64,000 nucleotides of DNA from Virgibacillus chiguensis (GTDB lineage: Bacteria > Bacillota > Bacilli > Bacillales > Amphibacillaceae). A program made the translations under genes and the position numbers. This document shows positions 27,516-37,900 of this stretch, piece after piece. The first letter of the stretch is position 1; the number at the start of each line of letters is the position of its first letter. Under the pieces are notes generated by a model. The model worked only from the letters and a program-made list of their open reading frames with translations, did not search any database and was not told the origin of the DNA. The stretch covers positions 1-64,000 of the forward strand of contig NZ_FQXD01000011.1 in NCBI RefSeq assembly GCF_900129865.1, written 5' to 3'.

Positions 27516-27761
27516 TAAGCATAACCCTTTCATACAACGAATATGAATCCATTCCTATCATATCATCTACCACATGTAGTCTAAAGTGGTAAGCCTCTCT
27601 TTTTATGGTTATTTCATTGCATTTTAAATTAAATCGCATTGTTTCTAAAAGGCTCGCTCATTATTCTTATCGAAAAAACGTAGTATTTTGGCAAGTTGTT
27701 TTTAAAAATAGGGGTGAATTACAATGAATGCGCTTCATTATACATGAATTTTAAAAATTAA

Positions 27762-27790
27762 TCGACAAAGGGTATATAATTAGCTATAAT
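27762..27790 (+). promoter_or_regulatory. Sigma-A promoter of aroA
   Basis: TCGACA, 17 bp, TATAAT, 43 bp upstream of the aroA start. This is close to consensus. Confidence 0.75.
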
Positions 27791-27833
27791 ATTCACTAAT
27801 TATTAAAAAACCTAAGCATAGGGGGAATATAAA

Positions 27834-28904
27834 ATGAGCGAATTAGATCAAGTAAGAGATAGGTTAGATAACGTGAACCTAGAAATCTTGCAATTAATCA
27901 ATGAAAGAGCAAAACTAGTTCAGCAAATCGGGGACATCAAAGCAAAGCAAAGTATGAAGCGGTTTGACCCTGTGCGGGAAAGAGATATGTTAGATCAAAT
28001 TACTTCTAGTAATGACGGACCGTTTGAAAATGCGACGATTGAGCATATTTTTAAAGAAATATTCAAGGCCAGTTTAGAACTGCAAGAAGATGATCATCGT
28101 AAAGCATTGCTTGTATCACGAAAGAAAAAGCCTGAAAATACCATTATTGATATAAATGGTGCAACAATTGGAGATGGTAATGTTCATTTTGTTATGGGCC
28201 CTTGTGCTGTCGAAGGGTATGAACAAGTTGCGACAGTTGCCAAAGCAATTAAACAGCATGGCGTAAAGCTTTTGCGAGGAGGAGCGTTTAAACCAAGGAC
28301 TTCTCCTTACGATTTTCAAGGTTTAGGTGTCGAAGGGTTAGAAATCTTAAAAAAAGCTGCTAAAGAGCATGATTTAGCAGTAGTTAGTGAAATTGTAAAT
28401 CCAGCACATATTGAAGAGGCACTTGATTACTTGGATGTGATTCAAATTGGAGCAAGAAACATGCAGAACTTTGAATTGCTCAAGGCTGCTGGCGATGTCG
28501 ATAAACCAGTTTTATTGAAACGTGGTTTATCAGCAACGATATCTGAATTTATTAATGCTGCTGAATATATTATATCCCGGGGTAACAAAAACATTATCTT
28601 ATGTGAACGGGGAATCCGGACATATGAGAAAGCAACTCGAAATACATTAGACATTTCTGCTGTTCCTATTTTAAAACAGGAAACACATTTACCAGTTATG
28701 GTTGATGTTACACATTCTACTGGTCGAAGAGACTTACTATTACCTGCAGCCAAAGCGGCTATTGCTATCGGAGCTGATGGTGTAATGGCTGAAGTACATC
28801 CAGACCCTGCAGTTGCACTGTCAGATTCCGCGCAACAGATGGACATTCCGACATTTCACCGTTTTATGGAAGAAATGAAAGATATGACAGAAAGAATGAA
28901 GTAA
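27834..28904 (+). CDS. aroA: Bifunctional DAHP synthase / chorismate mutase
   Basis: A 356-residue enzyme of the first shikimate-pathway step. Residues 1-90 are an AroQ-type chorismate mutase domain ([30 protein letters not shown]), which serves as the feedback sensor in Bacillus. The rest is a KdsA-type DAHP synthase with [48 protein letters not shown] and [26 protein letters not shown] precedes the ATG. A promoter and a terminator frame it as a single transcript. It sits directly upstream of ccpA, as in B. subtilis. Confidence 0.95.
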   Translation: MSELDQVRDRLDNVNLEILQLINERAKLVQQIGDIKAKQSMKRFDPVRERDMLDQITSSNDGPFENATIEHIFKEIFKASLELQEDDHRKALLVSRKKKPENTIIDINGATIGDGNVHFVMGPCAVEGYEQVATVAKAIKQHGVKLLRGGAFKPRTSPYDFQGLGVEGLEILKKAAKEHDLAVVSEIVNPAHIEEALDYLDVIQIGARNMQNFELLKAAGDVDKPVLLKRGLSATISEFINAAEYIISRGNKNIILCERGIRTYEKATRNTLDISAVPILKQETHLPVMVDVTHSTGRRDLLLPAAKAAIAIGADGVMAEVHPDPAVALSDSAQQMDIPTFHRFMEEMKDMTERMK

Positions 28905-29065
28905 AATAAAAATAGGAATATTACTTGGTAAATATGTGAAGAATGTGTATAATAGAATAGATAACACCTCTTCTCAACAAGCTAATCGTACCTAGTATAT
29001 ATTGCGAACTAGGAGGCTTCGAGTTACTTGCCTTTCTATAATAAAACCAGTAGAATATGCTGAAT

Positions 29066-29107
29066 AAAAAAGGTTGAAGGACAATCAGAAGCCTTCAACC
29101 TTTTTTG
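29066..29107 (+). terminator. aroA terminator
   Basis: AAAAAGGTTGAAGG-ACAATCAGAAG-CCTTCAACCTTTTTTG: strong stem with T6. The ccpA -35 box begins three bases after its T run. Confidence 0.9.
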
Positions 29108-29109
29108 CT

Positions 29110-29138
29110 TTGAAAAATTTTTCATAGTAGAGTATGAT
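29110..29138 (+). promoter_or_regulatory. Sigma-A promoter of ccpA
   Basis: TTGAAA, 17 bp, TATGAT. The transcript would start about 35 bp before the TTG start codon. Confidence 0.75.
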
Positions 29139-29180
29139 ATAGAAAAAAGAGAACGATAATTAGTATAGGAGGAAAAAACA

Positions 29181-30179
29181 TTGAATAACATTACTATATA
29201 TGATGTGGCAAGAGAAGCAAATGTGTCAATGGCTACGGTTTCTCGTGTCGTTAATGGAAACCCAAATGTGAAACCTACAACAAGAAAGAAAGTACTAGCT
29301 ACGATTGAGCGTTTAGGATACCGACCAAATGCTGTGGCGAGAGGCTTAGCAAGCAAGAAGACAACAACTGTTGGAGCGATTATTCCTGATATATCAAGTA
29401 TTTTCTTTGCGGAACTCGCAAGAGGAATTGAAGATATCGCTACGATGTATAAGTACAATATGATTTTAAGTAACTCGGACCAAAATGAAGAAAAAGAAAT
29501 TCAATTAATAAATACGATGTTGGAAAAACAAGTTGACGGCATTATTTTTATGGGAGGAAATATTTCTGATCAGCATGTACAGCAATTCAAAAGTTCTTCT
29601 GTACCTGTTGTGTTGGCGGCAACATACGATGAGAATAATGAAATTCCTTCTGTAAACATTGATTATGAACAAGCGGCGTATGAAGCTACGCAATTTCTTA
29701 TTGAGCAAAATAAATCAGCGCCTGCGTTTGTATCAGGGTTAGAAGAAACACATATCAATCAGCTGAAATATAAGGGTTATGCTCGTGCTATAAATGAAGC
29801 AGGTTTATCTGTAAATGAGTCACTCATTGTAAAAGGAGATTACTCTTATAATTCAGGTATCGAAGCAATAAATCAATTATTAGATGAGAATGAAAAACCA
29901 GCAGCTGTTTTTGTTGCTTCTGATGAAATGGCTCTAGGCGTCATTCATGGAATTCAGGATAAAGGATATCGTGTTCCAGAAGATATTGAGGTGTTTGGCT
30001 TTGATAATACTCGATTAGCAACGATGGTTCGCCCAACACTATCTACTATTGTACAGCCTATGTATGATATTGGAGCAGTTGCAATGCGCTTACTAACAAA
30101 GTATATGAACAAAGAAGAAGTTCAGGAACAACGGGTAGTTTTACCTCATCGAATTGAAAAAAGAAATTCAACAAACTAA
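29181..30179 (+). CDS. ccpA: Catabolite control protein A
   Basis: A LacI/GalR-family regulator of 332 residues, the master of carbon catabolite control with HPr-Ser-P as corepressor. The N-terminal helix-turn-helix reads [30 protein letters not shown], followed by the hinge [18 protein letters not shown] and a periplasmic-binding-protein-like core ([21 protein letters not shown]). It starts at TTG with AGGAGG nine bases upstream. The motPS genes follow 63 bp downstream, as in B. subtilis, so read-through is possible. Predicted targets in this window are acuABC and ackA. Confidence 0.95.
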   Translation: MNNITIYDVAREANVSMATVSRVVNGNPNVKPTTRKKVLATIERLGYRPNAVARGLASKKTTTVGAIIPDISSIFFAELARGIEDIATMYKYNMILSNSDQNEEKEIQLINTMLEKQVDGIIFMGGNISDQHVQQFKSSSVPVVLAATYDENNEIPSVNIDYEQAAYEATQFLIEQNKSAPAFVSGLEETHINQLKYKGYARAINEAGLSVNESLIVKGDYSYNSGIEAINQLLDENEKPAAVFVASDEMALGVIHGIQDKGYRVPEDIEVFGFDNTRLATMVRPTLSTIVQPMYDIGAVAMRLLTKYMNKEEVQEQRVVLPHRIEKRNSTN

Positions 30180-30242
30180 CTAGGGTGCCGATATAAGGAA
30201 TAGAGAGAGATGATTCAACTTCTATTCTGAGGAGAGAGAACT

Positions 30243-31073
30243 ATGAGAAAACGCGATATATTAACTCCTTTTGGCATTACTATGGGTTTCATCATGATTA
30301 TGTTAGCGATTGTTTCCAAAAGTGGATCGTCTGAAGGAGCAGGTTTGTTTTTGGATATTTCTTCTATTTTCATTGTAATTGGTGGTTTAGTTGCTTCGAT
30401 GCTCATTACGTTTAAATTTGAACAAATTAAGCTGACAAAAAAAGTATTGAGTGAAGCTTTTCATAAACATGATCAGCGACTACCAGAATTAATTACATTA
30501 TTTGTCCATTTATCTGAGAGGGCTAGACGAGAAGGGCTTCTAGCTTTAGAAAATGAACTAGAGGAAGTAGAAGACCCGTTTATAAAAAAAGGCATCTTGC
30601 TTGCTGTGGATGGAATCGAACCTGAAGTTATTAAGGACATCCTAGAGGCGGAAATTATTGCTGTAGAAGATAGGCATTTCCGAGGGAGAGCTTTAATTGA
30701 AAAAGCAGGTGAATATGCACCTTCCTGGGGAATGATTGGGACACTTGTAGGTCTTGTATTGATGCTTAATAATCTTCAGGATCCCGCTGCACTTGGACCA
30801 AGTATGGCTGTAGCACTACTTACAACACTTTACGGAACGGTACTTGCAAATTTAGTCTTTATTCCAATGGCAGCTAAATTAGAGAGTAAGACAGAAGAAG
30901 AAGTGTTTATGAAGCAAATTACGATCGAGGGTGTTATTGGTGTTCAATCTGGTCAAAACCCGCGAATTTTAGAAGAAAAACTAAGCGCTTTTTTATCTAA
31001 TGAGGATCGGAAAAAGCAACAACAACTTGATGAACAACCTGGTTTCATGGAGGAAAGTATTCATGAAGCGTAG
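30243..31073 (+). CDS. motP: MotP, MotA-type flagellar stator subunit
   Basis: A 276-residue inner-membrane protein of the MotA/TolQ/ExbB family with four hydrophobic segments (about 7-25, 37-54, 150-175, 185-205). The cytoplasmic loop carries the charged RxxxE-type rotor-contact region (SERARREGLLALENELEEVEDPF). The conserved proline-rich end of the third helix reads APSWGMIGTLVGLVLML. It pairs with MotS to form a stator that in Bacillus is Na+-driven. GAGGAGAGAGAACT precedes the ATG. The stop overlaps the motS start by 11 bp. Confidence 0.93.
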   Translation: MRKRDILTPFGITMGFIMIMLAIVSKSGSSEGAGLFLDISSIFIVIGGLVASMLITFKFEQIKLTKKVLSEAFHKHDQRLPELITLFVHLSERARREGLLALENELEEVEDPFIKKGILLAVDGIEPEVIKDILEAEIIAVEDRHFRGRALIEKAGEYAPSWGMIGTLVGLVLMLNNLQDPAALGPSMAVALLTTLYGTVLANLVFIPMAAKLESKTEEEVFMKQITIEGVIGVQSGQNPRILEEKLSAFLSNEDRKKQQQLDEQPGFMEESIHEA

Positions 31074-31869
31074 GCAAATCAAGAAAACAGCCAACAAGGG
31101 TGCTCCGAAATGGATGGTTACGTACTCAGATATGGTAACACTGATTTTAGTGTTTTTTGTGTTGCTTTTTTCCATGTCACAAATTGATTTGGTTAAGTTT
31201 GAAGCTATTTCAGAATCATTTCGTAATCGCATGATTTTTGATTCTTATCCTTCTGCTGTTCCAATGGAAAACCCAACTGAACAATCAAGCAATAAAGAGA
31301 ATGGCGAGCAGTCTAATGAGTTTGACTCACCAACACAGCTACCTGACACAACAGACAGAGACGCTAGTCAAGATGATGGAGAGTCTTCTTTAGATCAACT
31401 ATTGCAAGAAGTAGAAACGTACTTGGATAAAAATGATTTAAATAATGTGATAACTGCCACACGAACAGATCGAGGCGTAGAACTTGTTTTGCAGGACAGT
31501 CTTCTGTTTAATACAGGAGAAGCAGTTATTTTAGAATCAGGAAAGCCATTTTTAAATAAGGTGAGTTCTTTACTACATAATATTCCAAATCCTGTACTTG
31601 TTGAAGGTCATACAGATAGTAGGCCGATCTCTAATTTTAGATACCCTTCGAATTGGGAATTATCAGGAGCAAGGGCTGGAAGTGTTATCCGCTATCTACT
31701 AAATGAAAACCAATTTGATAAATCACGGTTTTCTTCTGTTGGCTATGCAGATACGAAGCCAGTAGCGCCAAATAATTCATCAGCTAATTGGAGTAAGAAC
31801 CGTCGGGTAGAAATTGTTATTCTGGAAGAAAATAATTTGCCAAAAATGCAAGAAGGAGAAACTGACTAA
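31063..31869 (+). CDS. motS: MotS, MotB-type flagellar stator subunit
   Basis: A 268-residue protein with one membrane helix (residues 19-40, MVTYSDMVTLILVFFVLLFSMSQID), containing the ion-binding Asp in YSDM. A Ser/Glu/Asp-rich linker and an OmpA-like peptidoglycan-binding domain follow (VEGHTDSRPI...NWELSGARAGSVIRYL). I took the ATG at 31063, within the end of motP, because GGAGG sits at proper spacing; the frame is open further upstream inside motP. The ion preference (Na+) is inferred from the MotPS family. The 3' end of the gene forms part of the terminator. Confidence 0.93.
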   Translation: MKRRQIKKTANKGAPKWMVTYSDMVTLILVFFVLLFSMSQIDLVKFEAISESFRNRMIFDSYPSAVPMENPTEQSSNKENGEQSNEFDSPTQLPDTTDRDASQDDGESSLDQLLQEVETYLDKNDLNNVITATRTDRGVELVLQDSLLFNTGEAVILESGKPFLNKVSSLLHNIPNPVLVEGHTDSRPISNFRYPSNWELSGARAGSVIRYLLNENQFDKSRFSSVGYADTKPVAPNNSSANWSKNRRVEIVILEENNLPKMQEGETD

Positions 31870-31887
31870 AGTTTCTCCTTCTTTTTT
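31853..31887 (+). terminator. motPS terminator overlapping the motS stop
   Basis: AAGGAGAAAC-TGACTAAA-GTTTCTCCTT followed by CTTTTTTC. The left arm lies in the last codons of motS and the stop codon is in the loop. Confidence 0.85.
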
Positions 31888-31891
31888 CATG

Positions 31892-32161
31892 ATCTAGGAA
31901 ATTAAGGGAATTAAAATTTTGCAGCTGTGGATAAACTAACTAAGTTATTTAGCCACGTCCCGCACCAGCGCCCAGCAACTAGACGACTTCATGAATCTCT
32001 GTACGATAAGTCATCATCGGTTCGTTCTAAATAGGAAGGCCGACTAAAGACGGACTTGCCGGAGGGCGCCGCATACTCCTGTTGCAGGAGCATGATTCCT
32101 AAAACTTTCGTTGCTGCTTTCTACTCACTACGTTGCTAACCGTGTGCTTGCTCCTTTGTTC
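31892..32161 (-). repeat. Interspersed repeat family 1, copy 5
   Basis: Reverse-oriented full-length copy (TCTAGGAAATTA to CTCCTTTGTTCC), more diverged at its CCGTGTGCTTGCTCC end. It lies between the convergent motS and acuC genes. Confidence 0.88.
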
Positions 32162-32258
32162 CTATAGGAAAGGAACTGGAAAATGGGTATTCTTAGCTAG
32201 GATGTATATTATATTCGTTTTTAGAGTATGTAAGTTAGATGAGAGTGTCCTTATAGTT

Positions 32259-33434
32259 TCAGTATAGCTTCAGCTGGTCTGAAGGTTTAGCAGTATATTT
32301 CAATAACTGTTGTAAAGCAAGCTTGTTTTTCTCAGAAATTTCTTCTTTTCTAGGAATGACAGGAACAATAGAAGGGTCATCTTCCCAATGAGTTGGAAGT
32401 GTAACAGGGCTCTCTTTTTGCCATTTATCTAACCAGGATGTCGGCAGTTCCCCTTTCGCAGGCTTCATATTGTGCATGACATTCCAAACTTGTGCCCAAG
32501 CACGGGGAACAACTCGCCACATATCATAACCCCCTCCGCCTAATGCTACCCATCTACCGTTACAATACTCATGTGCTAATTGATGGGCTAATAAAGGTAT
32601 TCGCTCGTAAATAGCCATTGTACTACATAAATGGGTTAATGGATCGTAACAGTGCGCATCTGCGCCGTTTTGCGTTATAATTATATCTGGTTTAAAAAAG
32701 GCTGTAATTTGAGTTAACGCTGTTGTATACGCATTCAAAAACGATTCATCTTCTGTGAATGCATCAATAGGCAGATTGAAGCTATACCCATGCCCCTCCT
32801 TTATACCACGCTCATTAACATTCCCTGTACCGGGAAATAAATATCTACCTGTTTCATGAATGGAAAAGGTGCACACATTGGGGTCATCATAAAATGCCCA
32901 TTGCACACCGTCACCATGATGCGCATCCGTATCGACATAAAGCACACGTAAATTATAAACTTCCCTTATATAACGAATCGCAATTGCACCGTCATTATAA
33001 ATGCAAAATCCCGATGCTTTTCGCTTAAATCCATGGTGCAGACCACCACCAAGATTCAATGCGTGAGTCGCTCTGCCTAATAGCACTTCATCAACAGCTG
33101 TTAGGGAACCTCCTACAAGATAGGAAGAGGCTTCATGCATTCCTGGAAATATAGGTGTATCTTCTGTTCCAAGACCATATTCGGTAGCTCTTGGTTCTGG
33201 AAGCATACGTTGACTTGCTTGTTTAACTGCTTCAACGTATGCATGATCGTGAAATAATTTTAATTCTTCTTCCGTTGCCATTCTGGGTGAGATGATTCGG
33301 TCTTCCGGTAAAGTGCCTGTTGCTTTTAGCAATTCCGTTGCCAACAGTACTCGTTTTTGGTTGAAAGGGTGGTCTTCGTGAAAGTGGTATTGCAATAAGT
33401 TATCAGAGAACACAAATTTAGCCGTACACGTCAT
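32259..33434 (-). CDS. acuC: Acetoin utilisation protein AcuC (histone deacetylase fold)
   Basis: A class I/II deacetylase-fold protein of 391 residues. In B. subtilis AcuC removes the acetyl group AcuA puts on acetyl-CoA synthetase. Zinc and catalytic motifs are visible: NLGGGLHHGFKRKASGFCIYND, VLYVDTDAHHGDGVQWAFYDDP, TQNGADAHCYDPLTHL and ALGGGGYDMWRVVPRAW. The start codon overlaps the acuB stop in an ATGA junction, so translation is probably coupled. Last gene of the acuABC operon. Confidence 0.94.
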   Translation of the reverse strand: MTCTAKFVFSDNLLQYHFHEDHPFNQKRVLLATELLKATGTLPEDRIISPRMATEEELKLFHDHAYVEAVKQASQRMLPEPRATEYGLGTEDTPIFPGMHEASSYLVGGSLTAVDEVLLGRATHALNLGGGLHHGFKRKASGFCIYNDGAIAIRYIREVYNLRVLYVDTDAHHGDGVQWAFYDDPNVCTFSIHETGRYLFPGTGNVNERGIKEGHGYSFNLPIDAFTEDESFLNAYTTALTQITAFFKPDIIITQNGADAHCYDPLTHLCSTMAIYERIPLLAHQLAHEYCNGRWVALGGGGYDMWRVVPRAWAQVWNVMHNMKPAKGELPTSWLDKWQKESPVTLPTHWEDDPSIVPVIPRKEEISEKNKLALQQLLKYTAKPSDQLKLY

Positions 33435-34084
33435 CGGTTTGGCCCCGCGATATGGTTTGGAGCAAGTAGTTCGTAACCAGCTTCACGAAGATCTTCAATA
33501 ACAGGGAGTGGATTCATAGTTTGTATACGAAAGACCAAAATTTTATAATTTGGATCATCTTTAGAAGGATAAACGAGTACAGAGACAATATTTGTTTTGC
33601 GTTTACCTAAGATAGCCGTCACTTCAGGTAAGATACCAGGCCGATGAGGTACTTTTATTTCAATATGAGAGCTTTGTACATGAGTGCCAGTTAATTGAAT
33701 CATCGTGTATAGCATGTCTTTTTCTGTAACAATGCCAACTAGCCTATTTCCTTCTCTAACAACTGGCAAGCATGCTATTTCTTTATCGTAAAATATTTTT
33801 GCTATTTCCTCCACGAAATCTAATGGATGGATCGTAATTACTGGTTGACTCATAATGGATTGTATTTCGTGTTGTAAATTATGTTTATCTGTAGCGGATT
33901 CAAAAATGGAAGGACTGGCATCCCGAACATCTCGGTCAGAAACGATGCCTATGACGTGATTATCATTTCCAATAATTGGAATGTGACGTATCTTATGTTG
34001 ATTTAATAGATCCAGTGCTTCTTGTATAGTCGCTGTAGGAGTCAGTGTGATAACCTCTGTTTTCATAATTTCTTCGACTAGCAT
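33431..34084 (-). CDS. acuB: AcuB, CBS-ACT domain protein
   Basis: A 217-residue protein with two CBS repeats (about 1-58 and 74-135, including IRHIPIIGNDNHVIGIVSDRDVRDA and IACLPVVREGNRLVGIVTEKDML) followed by an ACT domain (about 143-210, IEIKVPHRPGILPEVTAILGKRKTNIVSVLVY). It probably senses an adenylate or small ligand. It overlaps acuA upstream by one base and acuC downstream by four. Its exact role in acetoin/acetate use is unknown. Confidence 0.92.
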   Translation of the reverse strand: MLVEEIMKTEVITLTPTATIQEALDLLNQHKIRHIPIIGNDNHVIGIVSDRDVRDASPSIFESATDKHNLQHEIQSIMSQPVITIHPLDFVEEIAKIFYDKEIACLPVVREGNRLVGIVTEKDMLYTMIQLTGTHVQSSHIEIKVPHRPGILPEVTAILGKRKTNIVSVLVYPSKDDPNYKILVFRIQTMNPLPVIEDLREAGYELLAPNHIAGPNR

Positions 34085-34737
34085 TATAATCCCCCCTGCA
34101 TATTTCGGTATTTATGCCTTTGTAGAAAACGTAACGTATTGAAACGCTTGATGGAGTCCTCGGAAACATTTTTACCAATTCGAACCATCAAACAATTGGC
34201 TGGGTGGGAGATGATTTCTGGGTCATCTGTTGAAGCAGGGACTAAACCACCAGCAGCCATCATTTTCTCCATTACTTTTCGATAATCCCAGATACTAAGC
34301 TTTGTACCATTTAAGTCCCAATGCCAATAGTATTCTGTCGAAATAATAATATAGTTTTCCATGAATGCATCCATCATAGATACTTCAAGTAACCCAGATG
34401 CAATTCTTGCACCACGAAAAGCAGGAATAACTTCAATAGCGCCTAGCTCAATTAATTCATCCATCTTAAATTCTGACCAACGTTCTAAAGGGTCTGGATG
34501 TAAATAAGTAACATATCCAATAATTGTGTCATTTGTCCTTGCTACGATAATGCGCCCTTCAGGAAAAGTAGAGATATTCAAAATAGCTTCAAATTGTTTT
34601 GAAGGCGGTCGAAATGCAATTAAATCTTCATGGAATTTATATTGCTGTAATTCTTCTTTCTCTAATGGTCCTTCAATGGTGATTGTTTCTGTTTGTGTTT
34701 CTCTTGTTAGCTTATAGTGCTTTTTTTCATGTTTCAT
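34084..34737 (-). CDS. acuA: AcuA, GNAT protein acetyltransferase
   Basis: A GNAT acetyltransferase of 217 residues. In B. subtilis it inactivates AcsA by lysine acetylation. The acetyl-CoA-binding block reads IELGAIEVIPAFRGARIASGLLEVSMMDAF (about 90-120), preceded by IIVARTNDTIIGYVTYLHPDP. GGTGG precedes the ATG. First gene of acuABC. Its usual divergent partner acsA is not adjacent here; a class A PBP gene lies upstream instead. Confidence 0.93.
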   Translation of the reverse strand: MKHEKKHYKLTRETQTETITIEGPLEKEELQQYKFHEDLIAFRPPSKQFEAILNISTFPEGRIIVARTNDTIIGYVTYLHPDPLERWSEFKMDELIELGAIEVIPAFRGARIASGLLEVSMMDAFMENYIIISTEYYWHWDLNGTKLSIWDYRKVMEKMMAAGGLVPASTDDPEIISHPANCLMVRIGKNVSEDSIKRFNTLRFLQRHKYRNMQGGL

Positions 34738-34756
34738 TGGCCCACCACCTAATTAT

Positions 34757-34780
34757 ATAATCCGCTTACATACCATTATA
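34757..34780 (-). promoter_or_regulatory. Candidate acuA -10 box with cre-like half site
   Basis: On the minus strand TATAAT (34775-34780) is followed directly by TGTAAGCGGATTAT (34757-34770). Its first eight bases fit the cre consensus; the second half does not. CcpA control of acuABC is known in B. subtilis. The match is weak and no good -35 is present. Confidence 0.25.
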
Positions 34781-34884
34781 CAACAGTGCGATCAGAATTT
34801 TTAGTGAAATCTATAATAAATGTATTGAGAAGAGGAGAGAGGCACGTCTGTTAGATTAATGCTGGCCTTTCCTTATAATACATA

Positions 34885-34925
34885 GAAAACCAAAAATCCC
34901 GTAGGTACGAGATTTTTGGTTTTTA
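34885..34925 (-). terminator. Terminator of the PBP gene
   Basis: AAAACCAAAAATC-CCGTAGGTACGA-GATTTTTGGTTTTT is a long stem usable in both directions. It lies 34 bp past the PBP stop on the minus strand and insulates acuABC. Confidence 0.85.
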
Positions 34926-34958
34926 TAGAGAATCATATCTTTTCAGCTGCAAGAAAAG

Positions 34959-37900
34959 TTATTCTTCGGTTGTTGCTTCTGGTGTATCATCTCCTTCTGC
35001 GTCTTGATTTTCTTCTGTACTGTCTTTATCATCATCTTCTGTATTTTCGGGTTGCTTATCTGTCTCATCCGTTGTTGTTTCAGCTTGCTGTTCTTCTTGG
35101 ACAGCATTGGATGGTTTTTCAGCTTCTTTATGGCTTTCTTTATTGTTTCCTTTATCTGGTTTTTCTGGTTCTTCTTTTTTTGTATCGCCAACGATTAACT
35201 CTGCAGAAGGTGTAGATTCCTTCCCGAAATAGTCGACTGCCTTCACATAATAGCGCGCGTTCCCGCTGTTAATATTGTAAGAAGTAGAAGTTGTATGACC
35301 AATTTGGGAGAAGCTGTTACCCGGCCCAGTAGCTTGGTAAATGCGATACCCGACCACGTCTTTGCTTGATGACTTGCCCCAAGTAAGTTTTCCGCCGCTT
35401 TTTCTTAATGAACTCGGCGTATTTGGTGCTTTGCCATCATTTTTAATCGCACCTCCAGAACTGCTTCCAACACCACTAATCTTCTCCCATTTTTCCCGCT
35501 CTGTTCGTGGGAACAAGATACTGAGGTCACTTAATTTATCGTAGCCTTTTCGTTTTAAAAATGCCGAGTTAAATGCTAAACCATCTCCAATGGTAAATTC
35601 ACTAGGCGTATTTGGACCTGCCGCAATTGTTTTTCCATTGACTACAACCATACTTCCACCAGATACGAGGCTATCATCTACTTTAGTTGGAACGTATTTA
35701 CTGTTATAAATATCGCTTTTCACTAAACCAGCTTGTTCACAAAGCTCTGAAGGTAGTAAACCTGATATAGCACAATAACTTCTTGAAACAATCCCATTAG
35801 GTCGTTGAAAGTTTTTAGAAGGTGCCAACAACTCTGGGTCTACATCTGTTGCGCTGTTGATTAATTCCGCCCATAACTTAATATTTCGCTGTCCATAGCT
35901 TAGGCCCATTCCTGCATCATTTAAGGAATACGCGGTTTTATATCCAATCCATGTTCCAAATGTAACATTAGGGTTTGTTGCTACGAACCAAGAATCCTTA
36001 TACTCTTGAGATGTCCCAGTTTTACCTGCCCAGTCAACACCGCGATGTTTCAATTGTGAATTAGCGTATACTCCGGTACCATTTGTGAGTACATCTCGCA
36101 TCATATCTACAGTTAAATAAGTTGTTTGTGGAGAGAAAACATCAACAGCATCTGCTTTATGCTCATAAACTACATCTCCACTTTTTGTCGTTATTTTCTC
36201 AATCATATAGGCATCAACAAATTTTCCGTTATTACCAAACGTTGTAAAGGCGTTCACATTTTCCTCCACAGATACACCATGCTCCATACCTCCGATGGAT
36301 AAGGAGGGATGCACATGATCTCCTTTGGTTAGTGATGTGAAACCCATTTTTTCCAAATATTTGGAAGCAGGGTCGTTGTTAATTATTTTTGAGTAAATTT
36401 CAGCTACAGGAAAGTTATGCGATTTTGCTAAGGCTTCTCTGGCTGAAATAAGTCCGTAATGTCCTCCACTGTAGTTTCCTGGCTTACCAAACTCCCAACC
36501 TGGTATCTGTTTTGGGTAGTCAGCAATAACGCTACCTGGTTGAATAACCCCTTCTTCCATAGCGGGAGCGTATGCTAATAAGGGTTTCATTGTACTTCCA
36601 TTAGATCTTTTGCCTTGAAATGCATGGTTCCAATTATCGTCTTCATAGCCACGACCACCAACGAAGCTGAGAATCTTTCCAGAACTATTTTCAATTAAAA
36701 CACTAGCTGTTTGCACTTTTTCTGTAATTTTTTCTACTTCACCAGTATTTGGATTTTTTTTCGTGTAAGTACGGTCTGGTCCATAGTAAGCAAATTCTTT
36801 GGCAGTTTTTTGCATAGCATCATACATTTTTTTGTCAATTGTAGTATGGATTTCATAACCATTAACCCGTAAATCGCGTTTAGCACGCTCTAAATAATCA
36901 GCTTGCAAATCTTTGTCCGTTTCCAAGTCTTTCTCGCTATGCCCATCTTTTTTGGCCAACTGCTTTGCTAAGATTTTTTCCGCTCTATCTTCTATGGTAA
37001 AAGTTAAATAGGGATATTTATCAATTGAAGAAGGCGAACCTTCTGTAAAATCTTTCGCAACATCATAAGCTGAGGCTTCTTTATATTCTTTCTCCGTAAT
37101 ATACTCAGATTCATACATCCTTTTTAGGACAGATTTCATGCGGTCAATGCCATATTGTAGCATGTCTTTGTCTTTTAGAGTACCATCATTTTGAAACGGT
37201 GTATACATGGACGGGCTTTGCGGTAACCCAGCTAAATAAGCTGATTGAGCAAGGTTTAATTCTTTTGCTGAAACACCAAAAACTCCTTGGGCAGCGGTTT
37301 CTATTCCTGCAATATTATCGCCTGACGCGTTTCTCCCGTACGGAACGACGTTGAGATACGCTTCTAATATTTCTTCTTTCTCAAAGAACCGTTCTAGACG
37401 TAAAGCGAGTAACATCTCTTTTGCTTTCCGCTCAAAAGAAACTTCATTGGTTAAAATTTGGTTTTTAATAAGCTGTTGTGTTAGTGTGCTTCCACCTGTT
37501 TTTGTCTCGGCGTTGGTTACTTCTTGAAAAATAGCCCGAACAATCGCCTTTGGGACAATACCTTTATGCTCTTGAAAATACTCATCTTCTGTTGCGATAA
37601 CCGCATCAATTAAATGCGGGGATATGTTTTTCAGAGTTGTTTCTTCCCTGTAAAGATCCGATTGCAATTCACCCAAGTATGTTTCATTCGCAAAATACAA
37701 TTTGGACGTTTCATCGTAATTGTATATGTCTTGCTTCATCACCTGATAAGGTAGGACAGGTTCGTCCTTGACCAGCGAAGCGAAATACCCAGCACCTACG
37801 CCACCAGCAAAAAACACACCGATTAAACCTATGATAAGAAAAAATAGAATAACATTCCAAACAACATGATAGGAAATGCGTGAGGTTCGCTGGATTTTGC

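Noticed and set aside
34916-35215. Open frames on both strands opposite the PBP tail
   Set aside because: They are low-complexity shadows of the Glu/Asp-rich tail of the PBP gene.
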